In this document: positions 48,686 through 57,809 of the stretch, one piece after another
How positions within the stretch are numbered: position 1 is the first letter of the stretch
Layout: each line of letters begins with the position of its first letter
Source of the DNA: Brachybacterium nesterenkovii
Lineage (GTDB): Bacteria; Actinomycetota; Actinomycetes; Actinomycetales; Dermabacteraceae
Assembly: GCF_900163655.1 (NCBI RefSeq)
Contig: NZ_FWFG01000068.1
Coordinates: 106,009 to 170,008, forward strand
Direction: 5' to 3'
DNA length: 64,000 nt
Made by a program: the position numbers and the translations under genes
Notes under the pieces: generated by a model
Databases searched by the model: none
Told to the model about the DNA's origin: nothing
Seen by the model: only the letters and a program-made list of their open reading frames with translations

Positions 48686-49354
48686 TCAGGGACGGTTGGC
48701 GAAGCGCTCGATGAGGTCGGTGTGGCCCGCGACGATCAGGAGGTCGTGCTGGGACACGCGAGTCTCCGGCGTCGCGTAGGTGAAGTCGCGGCCGGGAGAC
48801 TTCACGCCCACCACCGTCACCCCGTACTTGGCGCGGATGTCGGACTCGGTCAGGGAGAGCCCGACGATCTCCTGCGGCGGGCGCATCTTGACGATCGCGA
48901 AGCCGTCGTCGAACTCGATGAAGTCGATGAGGCGGCCGTTGACCAGGTGGGCGACGCGCTGGCCGGCGTCCTTCTCCGGGAACACGACGTGGTGGGCGCC
49001 GATGCGCTCGAGGATCTTGCCGTGGGACTGCGAGATCGCCTTGGCCCAGATGACCGGGCGCCCGAGGTCCACGAGGTTCGCGGTGATCAGCACGCTGGCC
49101 TCGATCGACGTGCCGACGCCCACGACGGCCGCGGAGAAGTCCCCGGCCCCGACCTGCTGCAGTGCGTCCATGTTGGTCGCATCGGCCTGCACCACGTGGG
49201 TGAGGTGGCCCGAGTAGTCCTGGACCAGCTCGGCGCTCGTGTCCATCGCCAGCACGTCGGTGCCCAGCTCCTCGAGGGTCAGGGCGAGCGATGCCCCGAA
49301 GCGTCCGAGCCCGATGACGAGCACGCCGCCGCTGCCACGCTGCCTGTCTCCCAC
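48686..49354 (-). CDS. ktrA: TrkA/KtrA potassium-uptake regulatory subunit
   Basis: A 222-residue cytoplasmic gating subunit: RCK_N Rossmann domain with VLVIGLGRFGASLALTLEE (GxGxxG) and VVQADATNMDALQQVGAG, and RCK_C domain at the end (GLSLTESDIRAKYGVTVVG). It binds ATP/ADP (or c-di-AMP in some lineages) and controls the KtrB channel. GTG at 49354 with AGGAGG before it. The upstream partner ktrB is 107 bp away on the same strand; the longer frame to 50992 is a shadow. Confidence 0.92.
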   Translation of the reverse strand: MGDRQRGSGGVLVIGLGRFGASLALTLEELGTDVLAMDTSAELVQDYSGHLTHVVQADATNMDALQQVGAGDFSAAVVGVGTSIEASVLITANLVDLGRPVIWAKAISQSHGKILERIGAHHVVFPEKDAGQRVAHLVNGRLIDFIEFDDGFAIVKMRPPQEIVGLSLTESDIRAKYGVTVVGVKSPGRDFTYATPETRVSQHDLLIVAGHTDLIERFANRP

Positions 49355-49461
49355 GGGACCTCCTGGATGGTGCGACCTGCCGGCGCGGTGCCGCGCGGCA
49401 CCGGTCAGCGTATACGCCGGTCGGCCCCGACCGAGGCGCCGCCGCCGCGCCCGAGGCCGCG

Positions 49462-50847
49462 TCAGCCGACGATCGGGCGCTCCTCGGGGAGGCGGACCAC
49501 GCGCGTGCGCTGGCGCAGGGCCAGGGCCGCGCCGAGGGTCATCGGGCCGATGCGCCCCATGTACATGCAGGCGATGAGCACGTACTTCGCCGGCGTCGGG
49601 AGATCGGGCGTGATGCCCGTGGACAGGCCCACCGTCCCGTACGCGGAGAGCACCTCGAACATCGTGCGATCGAGGTCGAGCCCGGTGATCACGAGCATCA
49701 CCAGCGTCGCGGTCATCACCACGGCCACGCTCACGACGAGCACGGCGATGGCCTGGCGGATCGTGTCCTGGGGGATGCGCCGGTTGAACACCTCGACGTC
49801 GCGGTCGCCGCGGGCCTCCGCGACGATCGACAGCACCAGCAGGGCGAAGGTGGTGACCTTGATGCCGCCGCCGGTGGACCCGGAGCCGCCGCCGATGAAC
49901 ATGAGCAGGTCGATGAACAGGCGCGTCGCCGGCGTGAAGGCGCCCATGTCCAGCGTCGAGAGGCCGCCCGAGCGCGGCATGACCGCGGCGAAGGCGCTCG
50001 CGAGCACCTTGGTGCCCAGGTCGTGGCGCCCCAGCGTGCCGGGGTTGGCCCACTCGCCCAGCAGGATCCCGACGAAGCCGATGCCGAACAGCAGACCCGA
50101 GGTCGCCAGCGTCAGCTTGGCGTGGAGCGTCCAGCGCCGGGGCGTGCGCCAGCGGCGCACGAGCACGAGGATCACCGGGAAGCCGAGGGAGCCCACGAAC
50201 ACCGCCAGGGCGATCGGGATCGAGAACCAGGGGTCGGCGACGTAGACGGCGGTCCCGGACGCCTCGGGCACGAAGCCAGCGTTGTTGAACGCGCTGATTG
50301 CGTAGAACGCTCCGTTGAACAGGGACTCCCCGAAGCTGTACCGGTTGGCGATCATGTGCGGCGTCAGGGCCAGGAACGTCAGGACCTCGAACGACGTGGA
50401 GGTGATGACGATGGTCTTGAGCACCCCGCCGACCTCGGAGAGGCGCTCGCTGCGGGTCTCCGAGGCGGTGATGATCTTCTGCGCGAGCCCCATGTGCCGC
50501 ATCACCGACAGGCCCAGCAGCGAGGCGAGCGTGAGGACGCCCAGGCCGCCGACCTTCATCGCGACCATGATCACGGTGAGCCCGAAGGTGGACCAGTGCG
50601 TGGCGGTGTCCACCGTGGTCAGGCCCGTGACGCACACGGCCGAGACCGCGGTGAAGAGCGCGTCGACCAGGGGGGTGCGCTCGTGCTCGACGGTCGCGAT
50701 CGGCAGCGACAGCAGGCCCGTGACCGCGAGGATCATCGCCGTGAAGACGGCCAGCGCCAACCGTGCGGGGGAAGACTTCGCGGCGTCGCCGACGATCCCC
50801 GAGAGGGCCGTGCGGGTGCGGGAGAGCCGGCTGCGGGAGTCGTCCAC
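49462..50847 (-). CDS. ktrB: KtrB/TrkH-type potassium transporter subunit
   Basis: A 461-residue membrane protein with four pore-loop motifs typical of TrkH/KtrB: AVSAVCVTGLTTV, AISAFNNAGF, GGGSGSTGGGIKV and LSAYGTVGLSTG, whose glycines form the selectivity filter. It transports K+ (Na+-dependent in Ktr systems). The N-terminus is Arg/Ser-rich cytoplasmic. GTG start at 50847 with AAGGGGCAGG upstream. Pairs with ktrA downstream. Confidence 0.93.
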   Translation of the reverse strand: MDDSRSRLSRTRTALSGIVGDAAKSSPARLALAVFTAMILAVTGLLSLPIATVEHERTPLVDALFTAVSAVCVTGLTTVDTATHWSTFGLTVIMVAMKVGGLGVLTLASLLGLSVMRHMGLAQKIITASETRSERLSEVGGVLKTIVITSTSFEVLTFLALTPHMIANRYSFGESLFNGAFYAISAFNNAGFVPEASGTAVYVADPWFSIPIALAVFVGSLGFPVILVLVRRWRTPRRWTLHAKLTLATSGLLFGIGFVGILLGEWANPGTLGRHDLGTKVLASAFAAVMPRSGGLSTLDMGAFTPATRLFIDLLMFIGGGSGSTGGGIKVTTFALLVLSIVAEARGDRDVEVFNRRIPQDTIRQAIAVLVVSVAVVMTATLVMLVITGLDLDRTMFEVLSAYGTVGLSTGITPDLPTPAKYVLIACMYMGRIGPMTLGAALALRQRTRVVRLPEERPIVG

Positions 50848-50942
50848 GTCCTGCCCCTTCCGCGCCGTGCCGGTCCGCCGCCGTCCGGGCGACGGCTGAG
50901 GGGAGTCTACGTGCGCGGGTGATCCCCGTTAGTCTGCGCGCC

Positions 50943-52199
50943 ATGACCGACGCCGGGATGACCGCTGCCGAGGGCGCCGCCGCCCTGCGCACCGCCGTGG
51001 TCTGGGAGGAGGGCCTGGCCGCCTACGACTTCGGCCCCGGGCACCCCATGTCCCCCGTGCGCCTCGAGCTCACCGCCCACCTGTGCCGCCTGACGGGCCT
51101 GTTCGACCGCCCGGGCACCGTCCTGATCGGCGCCCCGACCGCCGCCGACGCGGACCTCGAGCGCGTCCACGACCGCGAGTTTATCGCCGCCGTGCGCGCC
51201 GCCTCGGCCCCCGGCGCTCCCTCGAGCGACCCCCGCTGGACGCCGTACGGGCTCGGCGGGCAGGACACTCCCGTCTTCCGCGGCATCCATGACGCGAGCG
51301 CGCGTCTGGTCGGCGGCACCGTCCAGGCCGTCGAGGCGCTCGCCGCCGGGCGCGCGGGCCGCGCGGTGAACTTCGCGGGCGGCATGCACCATGCCCGCGC
51401 CGCGCAGGCCGCGGGCTTCTGCGTCTACAACGACGCGGCGATCGGGATCCAGCGCGCCCTCGAGCTGGGGGAGCGGCAGATCGTGTACGTCGACCTCGAC
51501 GTCCACCACGGCGACGGCGTCGAGCGGGCGCTGTGGGACGAGCCGCGCGCCGTCACGATCTCCGTGCACCAGAGCGGCGAGACCCTGTTCCCCGGCACCG
51601 GCTACGCCCAGGACACGGGAGGGCCGGGCGCTCCCGGCAGCGCCGTGAACGTACCCTTGCCCGCGCGCACCGGGCCCGCGGACTGGCTGCGGGCGTTCGA
51701 GGCGGTGGTCGCCCCCGTCGTCCGGGCGGTGCGCCCGAGCCTGCTCGTGACCCAGCACGGTGCCGACACCCATCGTGACGACCCCCTCGCCGACCTCGAC
51801 GTGACGGTGGAGGCGCAGGTCGCGGCGATGGAGATGATGCGCGAGCTGGCCGAGGAGGTGTGCGGCGGCCGCTGGCTCGCCCTCGGGGGCGGCGGATACT
51901 CGGTCACGGACGTCGTCCCGCGCTCGTGGACCCAGCTGGTCGCGGTCGCGACCGGCGAACCCCTCGATCACAGTGCCCCGCTGCCGACCGCGTACGTCGA
52001 GCGCGCCGCGGAGCTCGCCCGCGCCCAGGGCCTCCCGCTGCCGCGCCCGGGCGCGCGCTTCGGGGACACGGGGGAGAGGGCCCCGGCGCCGCGGCCGTGG
52101 TCGACGGGCTACGACCCCGACTCCGCGCTCGACCGCAGCATCCAGGCGGTGCGCCGCACGATCTTCCCGGAGTGGGGCCTCGATCCGTTCTACGACTGA
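50943..52199 (+). CDS. acuC: AcuC-type (class I/II-like) acetoin-utilisation deacetylase
   Basis: A 418-residue protein of the arginase/deacetylase fold, proposed to deacetylate acetyl-CoA synthetase. GHPMSPVRLELTAHL opens the domain; GGMHHARAAQAAGFCVYNDA, YVDLDVHHGDGVERALW (Zn ligands Asp and His), HQSGETLFPGTGY and TQHGADTHRDDPLADL (Asp ligand, family QHGAD) are intact. The last 60 residues are an extra tail. -10 TAGTCT is 7 nt before the ATG, leaderless. No acsA or acuA gene neighbours it. Confidence 0.9.
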   Translation: MTDAGMTAAEGAAALRTAVVWEEGLAAYDFGPGHPMSPVRLELTAHLCRLTGLFDRPGTVLIGAPTAADADLERVHDREFIAAVRAASAPGAPSSDPRWTPYGLGGQDTPVFRGIHDASARLVGGTVQAVEALAAGRAGRAVNFAGGMHHARAAQAAGFCVYNDAAIGIQRALELGERQIVYVDLDVHHGDGVERALWDEPRAVTISVHQSGETLFPGTGYAQDTGGPGAPGSAVNVPLPARTGPADWLRAFEAVVAPVVRAVRPSLLVTQHGADTHRDDPLADLDVTVEAQVAAMEMMRELAEEVCGGRWLALGGGGYSVTDVVPRSWTQLVAVATGEPLDHSAPLPTAYVERAAELARAQGLPLPRPGARFGDTGERAPAPRPWSTGYDPDSALDRSIQAVRRTIFPEWGLDPFYD

Positions 52200-52220
52200 G
52201 GTCGCGCCTACGATGTCGCC

Positions 52221-54215
52221 ATGAGCACACCGGTCCCCGCCGCTGCCCCCGCCGCTCCCCACGCGCTGGACGGGCTCGCCGCGCACCTGCGCGACGTCCG
52301 CCTCCCGCTGCCGCTCGAGGGCGCGGAGCAGGGCCGACGCGACGTCTCCGCCGCCCTCACGCAGCTGGCTGATCACATCGCGCCGCGACTGGCCTCGCTC
52401 GACGCGCCGCTACTGGTGGTCGTCGGCGGCTCCACGGGTGCGGGCAAGTCGACGATCGTCAACGCGCTCGTGGGCCGTCCCGTGACGCGCGCCGGCGCGA
52501 TCCGCCCGACCACCCGGCAGCCGATCCTCCTGCACCACCCCGACGACGCCGCGTGGTTCGCGGGCAGCCGCATCCTGCCGGGCATGGCCCGCGTGCAGGC
52601 GCAGGTGGTCGCCGATCCGGAGGGCGCCGTGCGGGAGCGGGATCGGAAACGCGCTGGCGCGGACCCGATGCGCAGCCCGGACCCGATGCCCGCCGAGGGC
52701 GACGTCGCCGCGACCTCCCTCGTGCTGCTGGCCGATCCCGCGATCCCGCGCGGCCTCGCTCTGCTGGACGCCCCGGACATCGACTCCGTCTCCTCCGGCA
52801 ACCGCGAGCTCGCCCGCCAGCTGCTGCGCGCGGCCGACCTGTGGCTGTTCGTGACCACCGCCAACCGCTATGCCGACGCGGTCCCGTGGGAGGTGCTCCG
52901 CAGTGCCGCCGCCCGCGATGTGACCGTCGCCGTGGTCATGAACCGCATCCCCCCGCGCGCCGGTGTGGCCGAGGAGCTCGCCGCCGACCTGCGCAAGCTG
53001 CTGGACCGCGATCACCTCGACGCCGCGCGCCTGTTCCTCATCGAGGAGTCCGAGATCGACGAGGCGGGCATGCTCGCCCCCGAGAAGGTCGCCGAGATCG
53101 CCGCGTTCTACCGGGAGCTGGCCGAGGACGCCCAGGGCCGCGGCTCGATCGCCCGCCGCACCCTCGCCGGCGCGGTCGGCTCGCTGGCCGTGTCCGCGCG
53201 CGCGATCGCCGGGCACGTGGACGACCAGGAGGACGAGATCGCGCGGCTGCAGTCCGAGGCCGACGCCGCCTTCGCCGACGCCCGCCAGCGCATCGACGCG
53301 GTCCTCGGCGACGGCTCGCTGCTGCGCGGCGAGGTCCTCGCCCGCTGGCAGGACGTCGTGGGCACCGGCGATTTCTTCCGCGGCGTCGAGACCGCCTTCG
53401 GGCGCGTCCGCGACCGCGTCGCGAGCGCCCTGAAGGGGGAGCCCGCCCCTGCGATCGCCGCGGAGACCGCGCTCGAGAGCGGCCTCGTGCACGTGGTCAT
53501 CGACGAGACCGCCCGGGCCGCCGAGCGCACCGACACCGCGTGGCGCGGCACGGCGTCCGGGCGCATGCTCCTGGACGGCACCGACCTGTCGCGCGTGCCC
53601 GAGGAGTACCGCGAGGAGGTCGCGTCTGCCGTGCGCGCCTGGCAGGGCGATGTCCTGGACCTCGTGCGCAAGGAGGGCGCGGACCGCCGCACCAAGGCGC
53701 GCGTCATGTCGCTCGGCGTCAACGCCGTGGGCGTGGCCGTGATGGTGGTGGTGTTCGCCTCGACCGCGTTCATCCCCACCGGCCTCGAGGTCGGCGCCGG
53801 GGCCACCACGGCGGTGGTCGGCCAGAAGCTGCTCGAGACGATCTTCGGGGACGAGGCCGTGCGGCGCCTGGCCCGCACCGCCCGGGTGGCGCTGTCCGAC
53901 CGCCTGGATCGTCTCGTGGCCCAGCGCGCCGAGCCGTTCCGCTCGCGCCTGGACGTCCTGGCGTCCTCGACCACCTCCGCCGAGCTCGAGGAGGACGCCG
54001 CCGGGCTCGACGCGCTCGCCGCGAGCATCCGCGCGGGCGAGGCCCTCGAGGTCCCGGCCGTCGCGAGTGAGGCTGCGGTGGATGAGGCAGATGCTCCCGC
54101 CGACGTCGTCGCCGACGCCGATGAGCCCGCACCGCGTCCCGTCGACCCGTGGTCGATCGATGCCCGGCCCGCGGACCGTGAGGATACGAGCTCGGAGCGG
54201 GGGGAGCTCGCATGA
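52221..54215 (+). CDS. Dynamin-like GTPase, first of a pair
   Basis: A 664-residue P-loop GTPase. Walker A GGSTGAGKST at 69-78, a switch threonine in IRPTTRQP, G3 region LLDAPDIDSV and NRIP for G4; long helical middle and two hydrophobic segments (VNAVGVAVMVVVFASTAFIP and onward) near residue 510-530 suggest membrane association. An acidic low-complexity tail closes it. -10 TACGAT ends 6 nt before the ATG. The next gene overlaps by 4 nt. Paired dynamin-like proteins act as partners in Streptomyces (DynA/DynB) and mycobacteria (IniA/IniC), which guides but does not prove the role. Confidence 0.82.
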   Translation: MSTPVPAAAPAAPHALDGLAAHLRDVRLPLPLEGAEQGRRDVSAALTQLADHIAPRLASLDAPLLVVVGGSTGAGKSTIVNALVGRPVTRAGAIRPTTRQPILLHHPDDAAWFAGSRILPGMARVQAQVVADPEGAVRERDRKRAGADPMRSPDPMPAEGDVAATSLVLLADPAIPRGLALLDAPDIDSVSSGNRELARQLLRAADLWLFVTTANRYADAVPWEVLRSAAARDVTVAVVMNRIPPRAGVAEELAADLRKLLDRDHLDAARLFLIEESEIDEAGMLAPEKVAEIAAFYRELAEDAQGRGSIARRTLAGAVGSLAVSARAIAGHVDDQEDEIARLQSEADAAFADARQRIDAVLGDGSLLRGEVLARWQDVVGTGDFFRGVETAFGRVRDRVASALKGEPAPAIAAETALESGLVHVVIDETARAAERTDTAWRGTASGRMLLDGTDLSRVPEEYREEVASAVRAWQGDVLDLVRKEGADRRTKARVMSLGVNAVGVAVMVVVFASTAFIPTGLEVGAGATTAVVGQKLLETIFGDEAVRRLARTARVALSDRLDRLVAQRAEPFRSRLDVLASSTTSAELEEDAAGLDALAASIRAGEALEVPAVASEAAVDEADAPADVVADADEPAPRPVDPWSIDARPADREDTSSERGELA

Positions 54216-55912
54216 GCCGCGCCGACCGCACCGCCCTGCCGCTCGCCGAGCGCACCGCGGCCCTCGGGCGCGCCGCGGACCTCCTCGAGGGCATCGCCTC
54301 GGACGAGTCCCTCGGCCGCGCCCGCGAGGTCGTCGAGCGCGTCGGCGGCCGCAGCGCCCTGTCCGCCGAGCACACGGTCGTCGGGTTCTTCGGGGCGACC
54401 GGCTCCGGGAAGTCCTCCCTGGTCAACGCCGTCGTCGGCCGGGACGTGACCCGCGCGGCCGTCCGCCGCCCCACCACCTCGAAGCCCGTCGCCGCGATCG
54501 TCGGCGAGATCGGCAGCGAGGGGCTGCTCGACTGGCTCGAGGTGCCCGAGCGCCATGTCCTCGACGGCACCGGCGCGCCGCTCGAGCAGGCCGTGATCGC
54601 CGCCGCGAGCCCCAAGCGCGGGATCCTGCGCCGCCAGGCCGCGCCCGAGGGCACGTTGCCCGGCATGATCCTGCTGGACCTGCCGGACATGGACTCCGTC
54701 GAGTTCGCCAACCGCGAGGTCGTCGAGCGGATGACCGGCCTGGTCGACGTGATCGTCTGGGTCACCGACCCGCAGAAGTACGCCGACGACGTCCTCCACC
54801 GCCAGTTCGTCACGCCCTTCGCGGCGCATGACGCGACCACCGTCGTCGTGCTCAACCAGTTGGACCGGATCCGCGAGGCCGACCGCGCGGGCGTGCTCGC
54901 CTCCCTCGAGCGCCTGGTGCGCCTCGACGGCCTCGACAGCGCCCCCGTGCTGGCCGTCTCCGCGGAGACGAAGGAGGGTGTGGATGTCCTGCGTGATCGC
55001 CTCGCCGCGATCGTCGCCGGCCGCGAGGCCTCCGTGCAGCGTCTGCGCGCCGACGTCACGGCCGCGGCCGTCGCGGTCCGCGACTCGGCGCCCGTCGGAG
55101 ACCTGCCCCCCGAGGTGCGGGCTGGAGATGTGAAGCGCCTGACCGAGGAGCTGTCGGCCGCCGCGCGCGTCGACGCCGTCGCCGACGCCGTCGGGAAGTC
55201 CTACCGCCACCGGGCGGCCGGTCAGGTGGGCTGGCCGCCGCTGCGCTGGATCCGCTCCCTGCGGCCCGATCCGCTGCGCCGCCTGGGCATCGGCCAGGAC
55301 GACCAGGACTCGACGCTCACGCACACCTCGATGCCCGCCCCGGACGCCGCGACCGCCGCGCGCGCCTCGGGCGGCGTGCGCCAGTTCGCCGACGCCACGA
55401 GCGCCGGCGCGGGCGACGTGTGGCGCGGCGCGGTGCGCCGGGCCGCCCGCGTCCACGAGGAGGAGCTGCCCGATGCCCTCGACCAGGCGATCGCCGGCGC
55501 CGATCTCCGCGCCCGCAAGCGCGCCTGGTGGTGGCGGATCCTCGACGTCCTGCAGTGGCTCGCCCTGCTCACGGCGATCGTCGGCCTCGGCTGGCTCACG
55601 CTGTACGCGGTCGCGGGCTACTTCCAGCTCCCGCTGCCCGAGATGATGATGGTCGACGGCGTCGGCTTCCCGCTGCCGCTGCCGACGGCGCTGATCATCC
55701 TGGGGCTGGGCGTCGGCCTGCTGCTGACGCTCGCGGGCGGGACGATCGCGGCGCTCGCCTCGATGGCCGAGCGCCGCCGTGCCCGTTCGCTCCTGCGCGA
55801 GCGCGTGCGCGAGGTGGGCCAGAAGCTGGTGGTCGAGCCGGTGGAGGACGTCCTGGATCTGGCCCGGGACACTGCGACCGATCTCTCCTCGGCGGCGGGG
55901 GAGAAGCGCTGA
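54212..55912 (+). CDS. YfjP-like/dynamin-type GTPase, second of a pair
   Basis: A 566-residue GTPase. Walker A FGATGSGKSS (about 60-69), switch I VRRPTTSKP, G3 LLDLPDMDSVE and G4 LNQLDR are intact. Two hydrophobic helices at about 450-475 and 490-515 (ILDVLQWLALLTAIVGLGWL, ALIILGLGVGLLLTLAGG) would insert it in the membrane. It overlaps the upstream GTPase gene (ATGA), so the two are co-translated and likely work as a heterocomplex at membranes. Confidence 0.82.
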   Translation: MSRADRTALPLAERTAALGRAADLLEGIASDESLGRAREVVERVGGRSALSAEHTVVGFFGATGSGKSSLVNAVVGRDVTRAAVRRPTTSKPVAAIVGEIGSEGLLDWLEVPERHVLDGTGAPLEQAVIAAASPKRGILRRQAAPEGTLPGMILLDLPDMDSVEFANREVVERMTGLVDVIVWVTDPQKYADDVLHRQFVTPFAAHDATTVVVLNQLDRIREADRAGVLASLERLVRLDGLDSAPVLAVSAETKEGVDVLRDRLAAIVAGREASVQRLRADVTAAAVAVRDSAPVGDLPPEVRAGDVKRLTEELSAAARVDAVADAVGKSYRHRAAGQVGWPPLRWIRSLRPDPLRRLGIGQDDQDSTLTHTSMPAPDAATAARASGGVRQFADATSAGAGDVWRGAVRRAARVHEEELPDALDQAIAGADLRARKRAWWWRILDVLQWLALLTAIVGLGWLTLYAVAGYFQLPLPEMMMVDGVGFPLPLPTALIILGLGVGLLLTLAGGTIAALASMAERRRARSLLRERVREVGQKLVVEPVEDVLDLARDTATDLSSAAGEKR

Positions 55913-56007
55913 CGGCGCCGTGTACCATGGATCGTTGTCTGCCGCGCGCCGGGGCGTGCGGCCACTGACTTGCCGTCCGTCGTCCCGAGCGAAGAACTGA
56001 GGCACCT

Positions 56008-56106
56008 ATGGGTTCCGTCATCAAGAAGCGTCGCAAGCGCATGGCCAAGAAGAAGCACCGCAAGCTGCTTCGCAAGACCCGCCACCAGCGTCGCAACAAG
56101 AAGTGA
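56008..56106 (+). CDS. bS22-type ribosomal protein (AURKAIP1/COX24-like)
   Basis: A 32-residue extremely basic peptide ([20 protein letters not shown], then [12 protein letters not shown]). It matches the small bS22 protein of actinobacterial 30S subunits, which lies at the intersubunit face. The length is normal for the family and too short for ordinary gene calling. CTGAGG precedes the ATG. It is followed at once by a strong terminator. Confidence 0.9.
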   Translation: MGSVIKKRRKRMAKKKHRKLLRKTRHQRRNKK

Positions 56107-56120
56107 GCTCAGTCCTCTGA

Positions 56121-56173
56121 GCATGCACGAGGGCCGCCCCGGGAGAGATCCCAGGGGCGGCCCTCGTGCATGC
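56121..56173. terminator. Terminator after bS22
   Basis: A perfect 20-bp stem, GCATGCACGAGGGCCGCCCC (56121-56140) and its complement (56154-56173), with a 13-nt loop. It also faces the glutaredoxin gene on the other strand. Confidence 0.8.
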
Positions 56174-56286
56174 GGGGCGGTCCGGGCGGGCTCCTGCGCC
56201 GGCTCCCATGCCGAGAGGTGGCGCTGGAGCGGGGACTGCGGAAATATCGTCGCGGTCCCCGCCATACCGCCAGTGCTCGACAGCGG

Positions 56287-56595
56287 TCAGCCGCCCGGCA
56301 GCAGGCGTCGCCAGCGCGGGCCGGGCTTCAGGGCCTTGCGCAGCGTGGCGGCATCGACCCGGTAGCGGGCGTGGACGCGGCCGTCCACGACGATCACCGG
56401 CACCTGCTCTCCCCAGGCCTCCCGCAGTGCGACGTCGGCGTCGACGTCCACGAGCTCGACGGCGCTGCCGGCGCGGTCGGCCTCGGCGCGCACGACGGGC
56501 AACACCTCATCGCACAGGTGGCAGCCGGTGCGGGTCAGCACCTGCACCCGGGCGAGGGGATCGGTCGGAGCAGGTGGTGCGGGATCAGAGGGCAT
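56287..56595 (-). CDS. Glutaredoxin-family protein
   Basis: A 102-residue protein with a thioredoxin fold. VQVLTRTGCHLCDEVLPVV gives the CxxC active site (Cys-His-Leu-Cys), and VPVIVVDGRV has the cis-proline. The first 16 residues are Pro/Asp-rich and probably disordered. Physiological partner unknown (mycothiol-, not glutathione-, using bacteria commonly carry such proteins). It ends a short minus-strand group after a membrane protein and a TetR gene. Confidence 0.87.
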   Translation of the reverse strand: MPSDPAPPAPTDPLARVQVLTRTGCHLCDEVLPVVRAEADRAGSAVELVDVDADVALREAWGEQVPVIVVDGRVHARYRVDAATLRKALKPGPRWRRLLPGG

Positions 56596-56604
56596 AGAGC
56601 CAAT

Positions 56605-57006
56605 CTAGGCCCGGGCGGGCTCCTGCGGGGCGAGCACGCCGAGGGCGATCAGCACGAGGAGCAGCTGCAGCAGACCGAGCCCGCCCCACAGGGCATGCGG
56701 CCAGATGAACATCGCCAGGACCAGGCACTCGCCGCCGATGAAGCAGCACATCGTCGCGCCCGCCACGGCATGCGCCAGCAGCGCCCAGCGCGAGCGCCGC
56801 AGCCCGAGGAGGGCCGCAGCCCACTGCGTGCCGCCGGTGATGACGCCCAGCAGGAGGGCGGCCAGTGCCGCGCGTCCCGCGAAGGGCGTCCCGTCCATCA
56901 TGGGTGCGTACCACTGCGGCACGAGCAGCAGCTGCACGGCTCCGACCAGTGTCGAGAGGCCTTGGAGGATCGCGAGCGTGACGAGGGCGCGGTGGTTCGC
57001 GGTCAT
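56605..57006 (-). CDS. Four-helix membrane protein
   Basis: A 133-residue polytopic protein with four predicted helices (LVTLAILQGLSTLVGAVQLL, AALLLGVITGGTQWAAALL, LLAHAVAGATMCCFIGGECL, LLQLLLVLIALGVL). No family recognised. Its ATG overlaps the TetR gene stop (ATGA), so it is co-translated with the regulator and may be its target or sensor partner. Confidence 0.72.
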   Translation of the reverse strand: MTANHRALVTLAILQGLSTLVGAVQLLLVPQWYAPMMDGTPFAGRAALAALLLGVITGGTQWAAALLGLRRSRWALLAHAVAGATMCCFIGGECLVLAMFIWPHALWGGLGLLQLLLVLIALGVLAPQEPARA

Positions 57007-57668
57007 GACGCGGCCCCTTCGGCGGCGATGTGGAGTCCTCGGAAGTGCTCGAGATGGTTGCGCAGCAGTCTGCGGGCCTCTGCCTCGCCGTCGCCCTGCT
57101 CGGCGATGCCCATGATCGCGAGCATCGGGCCCCAGAACGAGAGCGCGACGGCCGCTGGGTCTGCGGGGATGAAGGCGCCGCTGGCGATGAGGCGGCCGAA
57201 CAGATCCGTCTGGAAGCGCAGCGGGCGATGGATCGTGAGGTCGCGCAGGCGTGCGCCGAGGGCAGGGGAGCGGTACTGCTCGAGGGTGAGGATGCGCCGC
57301 GCGGCGAGGAGGTCGGCATCGTGCAGCCAGGCGTCGAGGAACCCGCGGGCGAGCCGCTCGAGCTCGTCGAGCCCGATTCCCTCGTAGAGCGCGGCGGCCT
57401 GCTGCCCGTCGGCGATCGGGGCGCTCAGAGCGGCGGCGATCTCCTCGATGCGCGCGTCAGCGCGGTCGAGCACGGCGTCCAGGAGCGCCTGCTTCGAGGG
57501 GACATGGTTGTAGACGGAGCTCTCGCGGATCCCTGTCGCGGTGGCGATAGCGCGGATCGAGGTTCCCACATAGCCGTCGCGGGCGAAGAGGTCGCGGGCC
57601 TCGTCGAGCAGGCGTTCGCGGGTTCCGCCAGCAGACGTCTGCTGTTGAAACGAACGATCGTTAGCCAT
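57003..57668 (-). CDS. TetR-family regulator
   Basis: A 221-residue regulator. GGTRERLLDEARDLFARDGY and ATGIRESSVYNHVPSKQALL form the TetR helix-turn-helix; the rest is a helical ligand domain. The ATG at 57668 is the natural start since no start codon lies between it and the HTH; two palindromes sit inside the first fifteen codons, suggesting binding within its own coding region. It is co-translated with the downstream membrane gene. Confidence 0.85.
   Translation of the reverse strand: MANDRSFQQQTSAGGTRERLLDEARDLFARDGYVGTSIRAIATATGIRESSVYNHVPSKQALLDAVLDRADARIEEIAAALSAPIADGQQAAALYEGIGLDELERLARGFLDAWLHDADLLAARRILTLEQYRSPALGARLRDLTIHRPLRFQTDLFGRLIASGAFIPADPAAVALSFWGPMLAIMGIAEQGDGEAEARRLLRNHLEHFRGLHIAAEGAAS
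57629..57662. promoter_or_regulatory. Two palindromes inside the TetR gene start
   Basis: CAGCAGACGTCTGCTG (57629-57644) is a perfect 16-bp palindrome and AACGATCGTT (57653-57662) a perfect 10-bp one, in codons 3-14 of the TetR gene. They are candidate autoregulatory operators. Confidence 0.45.
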
Positions 57669-57728
57669 GTGACCATCGTGCATCGCCCGCGGTGCCGATG
57701 TCAGTGCCGAAGGTCCCGTGCATGCCGA

Positions 57729-57758
57729 CGGGCCGCCCACCCGGAGGTGGACGGCCCG
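57729..57758 (-). terminator. Terminator of yceI-like gene
   Basis: CGGGCCG-C-CCACC (57729-57741) pairs with GGTGG-A-CGGCCCG (57746-57758) around CGGA, one mismatch, 52 bp past the stop at 57810. Confidence 0.65.
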
Positions 57759-57809
57759 CTCGGCCGGCGACGCGGGGCTGCGGCCGCTGCTCTGTCGAGC
57801 GGAGGTCGA

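Noticed and set aside
49355..50992. Long extension of the ktrA frame across ktrB
   Set aside because: Antiparallel/shifted shadow of a clear ktrB gene; GTG 49354 has AGGAGG.
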